Origin: Tulasnella sp. 424
Lineage: Eukaryota; Basidiomycota; Agaricomycetes; Cantharellales; Tulasnellaceae
Length of the DNA stretch: 64,000 nucleotides
Assembly: GCA_019633425.1 (NCBI GenBank)
Contig: WSUB01000042.1
Coordinates: 112,722-176,721, forward strand
Reading direction: 5' to 3'
In this document: one piece after another, positions 46,054-58,082 of the stretch
Position numbering within the stretch: position 1 is the first letter of the stretch
How the letters are laid out: every line of letters begins with the position of its first letter
Made by a program: the position numbers and the translations under genes
The notes under the pieces: model-generated
The model's input: only the letters and a program-made list of their open reading frames with translations
What the model was told of the DNA's origin: nothing
Databases searched by the model: none

Positions 46054-47410
46054 AGGAACTGATTCCACCTGGTTTGCTCTATGATTTCCTCCTTTCAATC
46101 TTGAACCTTTGATCTTCTTTATCCCCATTTTTCATGCACTTTTTCTCCCCCCTGGTTACCCTGTTGAACTCATGATTCCTTCTTCAAAAAATCTCTTTGA
46201 TGATTTACTGGCACTCTATCGACTTATTCTGTTATCCGATTTTTTTCCTTCTCTTTTTTGGGCTTTTTTATGGTACTACCTTGTACGCTGATGACCCGAG
46301 TTCCCCTCTCTCATTCTGACGACTTTGAATTCTGTCGTTCATCCCCCACTCGTTTTCTATGCATGTATTAGTACGCTCCTTGCTTTGTATTCCTTCATTA
46401 TGTGCATATCCATATCCAATCATCATAGATTTTCCATTCTTGGGCTACTTTGCATGAGAGTATTTTAAAACTCTAGTCTACCTATGACCTTTAACAGGTT
46501 CTCCCTTTCATCTTACGTCAGTACAATTTCACCTAACCAGCTAGTGGATCCGATAGCCTACTACAGTCCCTATGCAAACGGAACCAGCTACACCTTTGCA
46601 ATGGGACAGTGGTGTATACTAAGAGATTGGATTCATCGACCTACGGAGTACTTTCTTAAGGTTCCTCCCGCCCGATGAATAATGATATGGACTAAAACAC
46701 TTTGCATACATTACTGCAGCCCCTTCGGAAACTTTCAAGGGAATGTCAAGAGCGAGAATCGGCAAAGTGGCCAGATGAGAGATGAATATAAGTCCGTAGG
46801 AAGGTAAAGCGAAAGGTAGGAGAATTGCTTACGTCCAGGCTACGTCCGTCTATGTCGCGACGCCTCCCATCGCTAGGATAGCTCTCCTTTTTTCATTCTT
46901 AGGAATTGAAACCAGAATGAGGGTGAAATCGCTGGCTTTAGCGGGTTTACGGGTTTACGGTTACGCGAAGCGAGAATGGTACCCTCCCTTTGCAATTCTA
47001 ACGCATTCAAAAGCTTTCCTCGATTCCAATGAGCCTTGTTATCTCCTGGATTACAAACTAAGCTGAACAATGTTTCTGGTGCTGATAATTTTAGCGACCC
47101 GCAGTCCGAGAACGCAAAGCGAAGCCGAAATAGGCTCTGTTGACGTCACGGTCACGGTCTTTCAGGTTTGGCAGGTCCGGGATTTACACGTAGTCAATCA
47201 TATACATATGTCGACACCTCTGAGACAGTAGTCACCAGCCTCCGGCTGCTTGAGAAGTATTCTAATATCTAATCGAAGTCCTCCCATGTCCCTTTTGGCC
47301 ACTTTCGCAACCTTCGTCCCGCCGTGAGAGTACTTTGATCCCCGAAGCGTCTTGAGCGAGACACGATCCTCCTCTCCTAACCGAACCTTGAAGGTGATTT
47401 GGACCATATT
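46054..47410. other. Intergenic, with remnant of the duplicated unit
   Basis: 3' region of the Zn2Cys6 gene, then sequence without genes. Bases about 46857-46980 match 12290-12475 (3' flank of GPI-protein copy 2), e.g. 'cgcctcccatcgctaggatagctctcc' and the 'gctggcttt...gaatgg' segment. So the kinase D unit once also had the GPI gene on its 3' side. Confidence 0.6.
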
Positions 47411-47818
47411 CTATAAATTTCCCGGCGAACCGAGAGGGGTAAAATATCCATTCAACAAATTGACGCTTTTTCGGGGGAACGGAGGGAGGCAGGCCAGGCG
47501 GACTAATCGCCAGTATCCGCTGGATCGTTCGTCAGCTTCAAAAGCCTCGGAGCCTGATAATATGCATTCTATGAACTCCTGGAGTGGAGATATCAGCACC
47601 AGACATTTGGAAGCAAGTAGGGCTTTCTTTCTCACTGTATCGCATCCTTTTCCGGACCCACTGGAGGACTCCCGGCATTGTCGTATCTTTCCAGGGTGAT
47701 ACTTCTCGATGAGAGAGACTATCCTCCTTGCCGTAAGTGGAGTCGGTGATGCATGTTGCAATGCCCCTCTGACGTCGTGCCCCAAGCGGGCTAGGTCAAC
47801 AAGAGTCGATAAGCACAA
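47411..47818 (-). other. Conserved ORF block downstream of kinase D
   Basis: Open frame VRGALQHASPTPLTARRIVS...PLQEFIECILSGSEAFE...GYFTPLGS, the counterpart of 12734-13168. Amino-acid conservation between the two suggests past or present coding. The GTAAGT...CCTAG intron that would join it to the kinase gives the wrong phase (two bases carried, one needed). Confidence 0.45.
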
Positions 47819-47837
47819 AGCTTTCCCTCTCTACAAC

Positions 47838-49918
47838 TTACGCCACAAACCAGACCATCTCCGCCGGGTTCTCTCTGTTTTCATATTTTGGGTCCTTAAG
47901 CTCCTCAGAACGCATAAGGAGACGTTTGGGTAAGTCCTGGTTGTACCTGGCTTCTTCGGTTGGGTTTTGTGATGGGGTCGCCGTGGCGGCTTGTAGCATG
48001 TCCAGAAACTGAACGCACTCCAAAACTTGTGTATCAAATCCAAGCACCTTGTAGAGAAGGGCAGCGTCGATGATGTGCCTCTCGGCCTCTAGGTATAGTT
48101 GACCGGCAAACAAATCCAATGCCGAGTTCCATGATCTTGCTGCCTCCTCCTCGGGCACTGTATCGACGGTAGAGGGACTCCTCCTACATCGATCTAACAT
48201 GTCCTGGAAGGTGATGGCAGCAGGCTCTCCCTCTGTGAGCCGGACAGCCCTGCGGAATGCTTGGATGTACTGAAGTGCTTCGCCTAATCGTCCTTCGGAT
48301 AGATGCCTTTCGCTCACAGCTTGTAGGAGGACAGCCTCGTCTACTGCCTTCAAGTCTCTTTCTATATATTCTCTTGTGCGGGACCAATAATCCTGGAAGG
48401 AGGGTTAATATCAGATGGCAGCAGCGATGTCTGGAAAACACGAAGCTTGCCCCGAGTCGGTGCACATGCACGAGGTCGCAACATTTCGGTCTGCTGTGTG
48501 GAGCCATAGCCCAACACCTTTCCATGAGAGTGCAAGTGCTTCTGACAACGGACCGCGACAGAGCCGAAAACTCTGGGTCTGTGCTACGAGCTACGGATTC
48601 ATGGAGCTCAGGTACTTTGCCCCCCAGGACTTCTATAATAACATCGTGATCCTTCAAAATATCGTTGAACGGAAAATCTCCTGTCAGAACCTGTGAGAAA
48701 ATTTGTGTAAATCTATTAGCAAAAGTACGACCGCTCAACGAGAGCCGCAAAATCTTGCCTCCCAGATAATCCATCCAAGGGACCAAATATCGCTTGCCAA
48801 TGTAGGCAACTCGCCGTCAAGAACTTCGGGCGCTGCCCACCGAACAGTATAGCCCGGGGCAGTCATCGTAATCGATCCGGTGGATTCTAAGAATTCAACT
48901 CGCGGCCCTTCCGGCGGCTGGCTTGTCGTGGAACAACTCGGCTCGGCTGTCCCGCTGGGAGCCTCCCACCCTTCCGGCTTCTCGAGGGTACGGGCAGATC
49001 CGAAATCAGTGATTACAGCATTTTGTTGCTCGTCGACAAGGATGTTTAACTGTTATGCCTGGGTGTTCAGACTTCCGATGGAGCCTGCGGCCCTTGACTG
49101 GTGGACGTACCGATTTGAGATCTCCATGACAAATGGGTTCTGACTGCCCGTGAAGATATTCCAGTCCGCGCATGATATCCTCTATCTAACGCGGTATTAT
49201 GAGCGCTGGCAACACTGAGAGCCAATTTAGATATGTGTACCAGTGCGAACCGATCCTTGATACCTGACCAGATACCCAATGGCCTCCGGGCCCACGACGA
49301 CAATCTCGATCGAACAAAATCCCTCAGGTGTCCGTTGACCGCCCAAGGAATAACGATCCAAGCAATACCCTGTGCGACATTTTCAACGAAGCCAAGCCCC
49401 CTCACAATATTTTTGTGCTCGAGCTTGCGTAAAAGGCTGAGCTCGTGGGCAAGTGGCTGAAGCTAATTGAGCATATAGAGGTTCCTCCAACTTGAATGAC
49501 GGACAACTTACCGCTAGCCCAGCCTTGTCACCCTTGTCATCATCAAGCCTAAACTGCTTGAGAGCAACGAAATGGCCCTGCGTAGACGAATGTCCGGGAT
49601 GTTCCTCGTTCGGAGGGAGAAGGATGGCAATCTGGACACTTGCACTCGCCCCTCGTGCCTTGGCGTCCAAGCTCTCTGGTATCATGACCCTCTCTCGCCC
49701 GATCCGTAATCCTGACAAAGCATCGAGTGTAGCTCTCTAGGACGGATCATTTAGCCAGTGGTTCGGTTTTTTAGGTTCGCGGCTATGGTGCTTACAGGTG
49801 AAATTTTGTGTCGTTTGGGCTCCCTTGGTTCGTCTTCGCTGGCGTCGGCCTTACCTTTGTTCGCGGGGGACTCTCCTTGAGACCTACCGAGAGATAAGGT
49901 CTTAACGGACTCCGACAT
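47838..49918 (-). CDS. TKL-type protein kinase with TPR-like tail, copy D (intact, 579 aa)
   Basis: Seven exons: 49918-49796, 49736-49512, 49462-49241, 49185-49111, 49049-48759, 48690-48442 and 48392-47838; 1,740 nt, in frame. Same architecture as copy C: leader MSESVKTLSLGRSQGESPAN, N-lobe Lys in 'HFVALKQFRLDDD', 'LEYLHGQSEPICHGDLKS', 'DFGSARTLEKPEG', 'VRWAAPEVLDGELP', 'SDIWSLGW', C-lobe 'CWAMAPHSRPK', then the TPR-like tail (EGRLGEALQYIQAFR; AERHIIDAALLYKVLGFD; ends EMVWFVA). The intron after the activation segment begins with GC (48757-48758) in the consensus GAG-GCAAGA. It lies 32 kb from the other copies, so the family has spread beyond tandem arrays. Confidence 0.85.
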
Positions 49919-50917
49919 TGTTCGACGTGAGGTGGGGATTTTGCTTGTTAGGGAAGCGACGTGCACTCGTAGTCTGAAAGAACGAGTTTCGTAGGCAGCT
50001 ATATATTTTACGGATGGGCAGCAAGACCATTCACAGCTCTTTGAACCTTGACCAGCCAGAAGTGAATTGTCTCCCTCCAGTGCTGCGCATGAGTTGGGAC
50101 AAAGGATGCAGATAAGCCTCGTCAAAGCTTTGGGGTGGGGGATTGCCCCCATGTGACTGATTTGCATCGTTATGACTCCTTCCCGATCTTAGATCTAGCC
50201 CAGCCTCGTTTAGCTTCCTCTTGGCGCCAGTTAGCCATATCGCACCTTAATTCTAACAAGTCATATCTCTCGTGGAAAAATTCTTGTCAGGGGTAATTCC
50301 GTCGTCGAAAGTCTTGCAGGTACTCGGTCGAAGGAGCCTCGACGAGCGCATTTTGGTCATGGAAGAATGTCGTTGGTTTCATCCTCCTCCCCCGCTTTAG
50401 TACAAACGGGCCGAGGATATGATTAGGATGGTTGTTTCTTTAGCCGTATTCTGGGGCTGCCCAGTACACTTCAACCAACTGGTGTTCTTGGCCTTTGCCG
50501 TGAGGCAAAGGGACAATTAGTGGGGCGGGATGGAACGATGTGATTCGCTGGAATCGGACCATGCGCTGATGTAAGCAACGAATTCGGGAAAGCGGTCGTG
50601 ACTTGAGAAGGGACAAGTATGACGTTATTTTTCTCTAATCCTACAAACTAGTGTTAGGACCAACGCGTGCAACCTTATATAACGAATCCAGCGCTTTTAC
50701 AACGTCCGAATAAATTTCCTAGAACCTATAACTCCTCTGTTACAAGCTCGGAAGGGTTGAAACCCCGAGACAGGCCCCGCCGGCCGGACATGTACAAGCA
50801 TAAGCGTCTCGAAGATAAGTCTCCCCCCTTCAAGATTTTGGAATCCGGCGCGCCTCTGGCCACTTGATACGACGGCGTATAATTACATGGTATCGAGAAA
50901 ATATACAAGCAGGATCA
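49919..50917. other. Kinase D 5' flank and intergenic sequence
   Basis: To about 50340 homologous to flanks of kinases A and C (shared 'cttcctcttggcgccagtta' and 'gagcgca..ttggtcatgg' segments). From there to the double-kinase stop at 50918 nothing is recognised. Confidence 0.55.
49999..50008 (-). promoter_or_regulatory. TATA box of kinase copy D
   Basis: AAATATATAG (minus strand) about 81 bp upstream of the ATG, in the shared 'ggcagctatatattt' context. Confidence 0.5.
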
Positions 50918-53836
50918 TCATGTGGGATTCTCTATGAGTGAGGGGTCTGTTCGAATCCGTTCGAGTGCCTCGGACATGGAGAGTCTATCAGCCGGTTCTT
51001 GCGGCCAACAAGCAGCTGCAACTTCCCAAATAACCTCGTACGATATCCCGCTCGAGGATTCGGTTGGAATCTTTGAAGGGCGTTTGTTGCTCATCACAGC
51101 CAGCATCACGGCAACGTCATTCAAGTAATCCGCGAAAGGTGCCTTTCCTGTCAATACCTGTTACATCCGACAATTAGTCGAATAACATACGGGCTGAATG
51201 CTTTTCCAGGAACAAACCTCCACAATAGTCATGCTAAACGCATAGACATCGGATTCGAAAGTCTTAGGTGCATTCTGCCATAATTCAGGGCTCTGCCACC
51301 GGAACGTCCCGCCACCTCTCATCGCGGTGGATGTTCTCGAATCAATTGTCTTCGTAAGACCAAAATCGCAGAGTAGAGAAGACCCCGTATCGCCAATCAA
51401 GATGTTGTTGGCTTTGAGGTCCCCGTGTACGATCCCTTCCTTGTGTAGATATTGTACAGCATCGGCCGTCTCGCACATCTAATAAATCCAGTTGCTAGTA
51501 TTAGCCAGAGACTTACAGCTTATTGAGGATAAAGACGCACGAGTTTAATGCGGTTAACATCGGGATACCTTGCGATGTATTCGACCATGGTACCATTCTT
51601 GATGAACGGGCTTACGAAGTAGAGGTGGCCGTCGCGCTTGAACGTTCCCAAGAACTCGAGGATGTGAGGATGTCGCAGCTTACGCCAAGCCGCGACTTCT
51701 CGCTCGAACCTCTAAATAAGCAGCAGTCAGCGCGTTCAGGGTTGTAGGACGTCAGGGGAAGTCACGCACTCTCACAACCACGTCATCGTAGCCGGTCGCA
51801 CTAATCCTCGGTCTCTTAAGGGCGACCTTGCCAGCTGTCAGGTGCATACCTTCATACAAATCGCAGAAGTGGCCGTTGAGATTTATTGGGAAAGGTGATA
51901 TCCAAGTGATGGCTCGCCCAATATCGTCGGCAAGGTTCATTGCATCTGAGTCATGAACCTGACAGGGTGAGTACAAAAGATCGAAGAATAACGTAAGGAA
52001 TACACCTTACCAATCACTGAGGGAATTAGTTCCGATCGCATGGTAGCCTGAGATGGTGGTTGCGAGGCACTCGAATTACTCGAGTAGTAAGGGGACTGAA
52101 GCTTAGTTTCGTCGTCGTGACGCAGAGAGCGAGCAGCGGGGTTTATTAGATCCTTAGCAGGGGTCTGTGTAGAGATGTCCAAGGCTTCGGTGTGGATTTT
52201 TGACGCGTTGGTATAGTCCTTCTGAACTTGATTCGTGTTCCCCGGTGTTGCGAGAAGTTCAGGAGAGCGAGCTGGGAATCCCGACGTATTTGAGGCCCGC
52301 TGCCGATCCGGAACAATCATTGGCTATATGTAACACGTCAAATTGCTTTCAAATTACCCCAAAGCCGACACCACCTACCATCGAACTCAGCGATTTTCTA
52401 CAATCCTCAGCCGTTGGCCGCTTGCTGGGATCGACACTCCAACAGGGGATCATAAACGAGTAAAGTTCCTGCGTTGAGACCAGCCTGTGGTGATCAGGGA
52501 CTGATGGGAGATTGCCCTGAATGACATGTATGGCAGCAGCAGGATCCTTTGTGACATTTTGGAACGGAATTGAACCCGTCATAACCTATCCAGCATCGAT
52601 GGTAAGCTTCAGTTGAGAAGTTGAGAACAATATCTGGATTTTGGGATACCTCGTAAAATATCCAGCCCAGCGCCCAGATATCGCTCCATATGCCAGGTTC
52701 ATCGTCCCTGAGCAGCTCCGGAGCAGCCCAGCGAAGTGTAAATTGATCGCCCGTCAGTGTAAGAGCTTCAGCAGCTTCACAAAAGTTCAGCTCGAGCGAC
52801 AGTGTGGCTGGCTGCACTGGCTTTTGCACAGAACTCGGAGGATCCTTTTTCGGGAGACGACGTGCGGAACCGAAGTCCGTGATGACGGCGTGGTGCTGAG
52901 AGTTCACCAACACATTGAGCTATGCCGCGCGGAGTTCAGCTTGCCAAGTGTCCATATCACAGTGACATCCGGACCCACCGACTTGAGGTCGCCATGGTAG
53001 ATCGACGGATTCTGAGTATGAAGGTACTCCACTCCTCTCGCCACGTCATAAATCTAGGGTACTGTTTCTCAGATGTGACTTGAAGGATAGAGTCCTGACC
53101 TTACCAGCCAGATTCGCTCCGGGATTTCCCAGTCGGCTGAGGCCACAAAGTCCTTTAAATTCCCGTTGGCTGCCCAAGGAAACACCAGCCAGACCCTAGC
53201 CTCGGAAAGGTCTTCAACAAATCCTTCCAACTCGATGATGTTTTCGTGAGAAAGCTCGGTTAAGAATACCGCTTCCCTGAGTGCCAACTGAGAGGAGTCA
53301 GCGTTGTGCGAGAGCTCGACGCGATGGGATGAACTTATTCTCACCCCTAATACTTTCTCTTTGTCCTTTCCATCCTCGATCTTTAGCTTCTTTACCGCTA
53401 TGGCCTAACATATGGAAGCCAGCTCGGTCAATGACTTGTTGTAGGAAAGAAAGGGATTCTAATCGGGATGGACCTTTCGCTCCGGCGTTCCACCATCAGA
53501 CTCGTTCTCGCCTCCGGTTTGAGCTGAATCCCCCGCGCTACTTTTCGAGGCGAAAGTAGAGACAAAAAAAGCTCGTAAAACTGTCGCGAATGCTCCACGA
53601 AACTCCTGGCCGTCTTCCGAGAATTCGATCGAGGAAGAATCGATTCGCCATTCCGCAAGTTTCTGGAGTTTATCCCTCTACATAGAAACGGGCTTCGGTG
53701 AGCGCTTGTGGCGACTCTTCGTGATTCGGCTGGCACGTACTAATCTGCTGGTTGGCTCGGCCGCACTGCCTGAACCGCCTGGATCGGATCGTTGCGAACC
53801 ACGACGGTCGGCGTCGTCGTTTTGGTCCACTTGCAT
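50918..53836 (-). CDS. Double-kinase TKL protein, 751 aa, two complete kinase domains
   Basis: Twelve exons: 53836-53741, 53677-53474, 53404-53345, 53287-53105, 53053-52979, 52919-52650, 52585-52379, 52323-52011, 51945-51770, 51711-51541, 51478-51218 and 51157-50918; 2,256 nt, in frame. Domain 1 (about 35-365): 'WRIDSSSIEF', glycine-loop-like 'FRGAFATVLRAF', 'AIAVKKLKIED', alpha-C 'LREAVFLTEL', 'SIYHGDLKS', 'DFGSAR', 'RWAAPELL', 'SDIWALGW'. A polar linker of about 110 residues follows. Domain 2 (about 480-745): 'GKVALKRPR', 'REVAAWRKLRHPHILEFLG', 'IVHGDLKANNIL', 'CDFGLTKT', 'FRWQSPELW', 'ESDVYAFSMTIVEVLTGKAP'. All catalytic Lys, Asp and Asn/Asp residues appear present in both. Domain 1 resembles kinases A-D, while domain 2 resembles the common fungal TKL type, so the gene looks like a fusion. 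Cytosolic signalling role inferred only. Confidence 0.85.
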
Positions 53837-54754
53837 CGGATGGTTTAACGTAAAAGAATCGAAGATGAGATGGGTCGATGGTCAGGTAGGAGCTCGCCGA
53901 GGGGGAGGAAGCGACAGGAGGTGGTATGAGGGACGGAGTGGTGAATCTGAGGGTCTTTATAACACGGGGGGCCCTGAACTCAAGCACTCGCGAATCGCGC
54001 TCGTACCGCTCTCCTGCCCTTTGCATCGAGGCGAAGGAAGTGTGGCGACAATCATGGGCGCTTTCGAAGCCTTTTCTCTCTTGGAATGTTCGTTGCACGC
54101 CCGCGATCCGGTACGCAGGTAAGAGCGCATTGGACTACTGAACCCTTCGATTAGCCCTTTCGGTATCACGAAGGCCATACCTATAGGACTTGCGAACAGG
54201 TCGACCCGTACTGCAAGTGAACGCGCGACCTTTGTACACGTGGTGCAACGATCGATTGTGTACTTAGAATCGATCAGCGATGCCCACTTCGTCTCAGTAC
54301 CCCTGGGCGGCTAAGTTGCTTTCGACATGCTTCGTGTTCGAATGAATCAATCGGCGGGGAGGGTTTGCGCGAAAAAAAAAAAGAGGGAAATCGAACATAG
54401 GAAATGGTTCTGCAAATCTGGAATGATAGGGTCGAACGTTGTCGATGCGCTTGATCTCTCTCATCAAAGGGAAGCTAGATTTGGCGAAGTGTGGGTTGCG
54501 TTGCATCGTTGGGTGTTTCGTCTGATTTGTTCAGTGAGTAGGCGGCCGGGGATAATCGAAACACGTCTGCCGACTCCCGAGGAAGAAATATACAAGCCGG
54601 AACGCCGATTAAAGGATTCCGAGGACTATGACAGTTTCCCTCACCGAAAAAAATATTTGCTTGTCTGACACCGTACTCAGAGGGGCGTCGTCGAAGTCGT
54701 AAGTCTTACTCCTCACTCGGACCCCTGAGGACCCTTAGTATACCTTTTCGAGCT
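53837..54754. other. Intergenic
   Basis: Upstream of the double kinase. An A-rich run (gcgaaaaaaaaaaagagg, about 54369-54384) and open frames with no recognisable protein. Nothing to annotate. Confidence 0.5.
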
Positions 54755-55008
54755 TCAGGCCGTTTTCATGAGCACTAGTCGCCATCCGGACGATTCAATG
54801 GCGAGCGGGATGCGATAAGACGAAAGGTCACCGGGCATTAGGACACCCACATAGTCCCTCATTCTTCGCCGACAGATATCCTGCAGCCCACTGCACACCA
54901 CCCTGCTAGGTCTCCGGGTAATCAACACAGCGGCGAATCGTGACAAACGCTCCCGTAGCGATGTCTTCTTTGCCGACCAGTACGTAGCCTCCAGGAATGG
55001 GTAGTTGA

Positions 55009-56100
55009 ATGAATATCGATCCAACAGGTTTTCACTCCACAGTCGAACCATTCAATGGTATCAACGGGGAAGAGTGCAACAATTTTATTCGCAGTATTCG
55101 TGCGGCGGCATGGAAGGAAGGGAAGCTTCGGGATCTCGCTTGGATGGCGGACTTTGCGTCGCTCCATTTCTCGCATCAAGCTCTTCTATGGCACTCCCAG
55201 CTTCCGCAAGATGTTCGTCAAGACTGGGCGAAATTAGAGGTTGAGCTCCTTAATCAGTGGAGCCCTCCAAAATACGGCGACGAGTGAGGACACCGTTCGT
55301 GAACGTTAATCTGATATCACTTCTACCAATCAGCCCTCGGAACGAGCTAACACTAACAGCTGCACCTTCACTAAGTTGGGGTGATAGAGCTGACCGCTCA
55401 CTACAGGGAGTCCTCAAAGTAGTTATCGATGGATCCGATGTGTATTATTACCTCAAACCCGGCGAAAATCGTTCAGATGACCTTTGCGCGTTGACAGACG
55501 ACGCGAATGAGGCAATCCGTCTACGCTGCAATTCCTTATCTAACGCCGCTCTTCTAGAGCTGAGTGTAAGTTTCATTTAGATCTTTCTCTCCTATTCGAG
55601 TGATGGGGTGCGCTCATCAAGGCAACTTAGCATGGACCACGTCATTCTTGGCTGGCGGTCTGGTGGGCGGAGACGAAACCCAACTTTACAAAAGGATCTA
55701 CTGAGTGCGTACGGCATTTGACCACTTGTACTCGCTTCTCAACGGTCATTTTACAGATTCGGCTGCCTGTTTCTAATGGACACCCTTAATTTAAACACCA
55801 ATATGAAGCCAATACGCCGTTTCAGCTGGCGTTGTGGACTGTTTCGGCTGACGGCGAACTAATTCCTGTCTGGGAGATTGACGATACCAAGAGTATCCAA
55901 ATCAAGCTCCGATTCCTTTAGCTTTACACCTGTGACTGACCTAGGTTACTAGGAATCCCTTTGGGTGGCTTCTGCCGCGTCGGAAGCGACGAACTAATCT
56001 ACCTCACCTCGGATTCGGCAGCCTACTCTCGGCAAACCCCCGACCAGAAGAGAGTGGTAAGGAGAAAATCACCTAGAATGGTTTGCCAAAGCTGATCTGT
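55009..56100 (+). pseudogene. Gag-like-domain hypothetical gene, copy 1 (frameshifted)
   Basis: Exons parallel copy 2 at 57.0 kb at about 85-90% identity by eye. Exon A: 'VEPFNGINGEECNNFIRSIR' to 'LPQDVRQDWAKLEVELLNQW', a helical pattern like the retrotransposon Gag/capsid N-domain. Exon B: 'GVLKVVIDGSDVYYYLKPGE' to 'RLRCNSLSNAALLEL'. In the fourth exon, near 55812, it is one base shorter than copy 2 (..tgaagccaatacgcc against ..tggggaaatacgcc), so the frame of 'ALWTISADGELIPVWE' is lost. An upstream first exon was not resolved. Probably dead. Confidence 0.55.
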
Positions 56101-57004
56101 CATTTTCCAGAAATTTTTCATTCAGCAGACTGACTGATGCAGATGGAACGGCTTCGTTGCACGGTTTCAAGCCAGATACTTTCGGTTGGTTTCACTCATT
56201 CCTGATGCAATGCGACTGTGCACGCTAACATAAAAGAAAGTCCTTTAGGAATGCCCTTTGATCATGGGCATGTTGGATCTAACTTTCCGTTCTTTGGAAC
56301 CTGGTGCCGAAACAGCCGCCGGAACTAGGCGAAGTGGGGGATTTCACCCGTTTCCTCAGTTCCAATGTGAAATGTATCCACTTGAAAATTATATCAGCCT
56401 CCGTTATGATAATAATCTATGGTTTGTTTGGCCCAGGTCGGTCAACTCGATGGACTAGAGGAATTGGCCATGGAATAGCTTAAGTTGCGCAGTACCCTTC
56501 GTCGTAGCGCGCCCAGCCCACAAAAGAATGATTGCCCTGAAAACCAATCATGGCAATGGGTACAGTTATGGTATCATGTGATTGAGTTCGATTGATGTTA
56601 GTCATTATTTAGAGCTTATGCTACCGGTTGGGATGGAGCAGTTCCCGAGACGTCAGATTTTGAGTCACAAAAAGCTCTCGGAAATTCCAACAGAGCCCGA
56701 CGACACCTCAGATATCAACTGTCATCGAGAGAGCCACCGACCGTTGCCTTGACCATTAGTCGTCCATGCCGGACGACTCAATAGCGGTTGGGGTTAACGC
56801 CCGTTGAAGGAAATGTCGGATGTGATAAGACGAGAGGTCACCACGCGAAAACCTTTGTGTCTCATTCTTCGTCAACGGTATCCTGCACCACACTGCGCAC
56901 CATCCCGCTGATTATAAGTCCCTGGGCAATCAACACAACCGCAAATCTTGGCAAGCGCTCGCAAAGCGATGTCTTCTCCACCGGCCAGTATGTAGCCTGC
57001 AGGA

Positions 57005-58082
57005 ATGGGTAGTTGTGGAAACCCCACCAACGGGTTTCACTCCACAGTCGAACCATTCAAAGGTCTCAACTGGGAAGAGTGCAACAATTTTATTCGCAGT
57101 ATTCGTGCGGCGGCATGGAAGGAAGGGAAGCTTCGAGATCTCTCTTGGATGGCGGACTTTGCGTCGCTCCATTTCTCGCATCAAGCTCTTTTATGGCACT
57201 CCCAGCTTCCGCACGATGTTCGGCAAGACTGGGGGAAACTGGAGGTCGAGCTCCTTAATCGGTGGACTCCTCCAAGATACGAAGACGAGTGAGGACATGA
57301 TTCGGTCTCGTAAGCCATTCGAGAACGTTAATCTGATCTGACCTCCATATATCAGCCCTCGGATCGAGCCAACCCCAGCAGCTGCGCCCTCACTAAATCG
57401 CAATGATAGAGCTGACCGCTCACCACAGGGAATTCTCAAAGTAGTTGTCGATGGATCCAGTAGAGACTATTACCTCAAATTCGACGAAGATGAAGAATTG
57501 GGCATGTTAACAGACAACGCGAACGAGGCAGTCCGTATACGCTGCAATTCCTTGTCAAACGCCACTCTTCTGGAACTGACTGTAAGTTTGAATTGGATTC
57601 TTGTCTCCTACTTCAGTCGTGTGATGCGCTCATAAAGGCAACTTAGCATCGATCACGTCATTCTTTGCTAGCGTTTTACTGGGCGACCTTGAGTTTGGAA
57701 CCCGACTTTACGAAAGGATCTACTGAGTGCGTACGGCATTTGACCTCTTGTCTCCCGCTTCTCAACGGTCGTTTTACAGATACGCCTACCTGACTCGAAT
57801 AGAGACCTTTAAGTTAAAGACATATTACTGGGGAAATACGCCGCGTCAACTGGCGTTGTGGACTATTTCGGCTGATGGCGAACTAATTCCTGTCTGGGAG
57901 AATCACGACACCGGTAGTATCCCTCCGCCTTTTTTTGGCTTTACACCCGTGACTGACCTATGGTGCTAGGAATCCCATTGGGTGGCTTCTGCTGTGTCGA
58001 AAGCGACGAAGGACTTTTCCTCGCCTCGGATTCAGCAGCCTACTCTCGGGAAAACCCGGAAATGAAGAGAGCGGTATGGAAC
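57005..58082 (+). CDS. Gag-like-domain hypothetical gene, copy 2 (5' end not resolved)
   Basis: Four linked exons can be followed: 'VEPFKGLNWEECNNFIRSIR' to 'VRQDWGKLEVELLNRWTPPR', 'GILKVVVDGSSRDYYLKFDE' to 'VRIRCNSLSNATLLELT', 'HRSRHSLLAFYWATLSLEPD' to 'KGSTE', and 'YAYLTRIETFKLKTYYWGNT' to 'ISADGELIPVWENHD', after which 'GIPLGGFCCVESDE' to 'SRENPEMKRA' may be a last exon. The first part has the F-x-G...W...L...W pattern of Gag-like helices; the later parts form a beta-rich domain I recall from agaricomycete proteins of unknown function. No enzyme motif. It could be a domesticated retroelement-derived gene. Start codon and final exon are uncertain. Confidence 0.5.

Noticed and set aside
54327..54668. 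113-codon plus-strand frame
   Set aside because: Includes an A-run encoding KKKKR, no homology, no exon context; likely chance.
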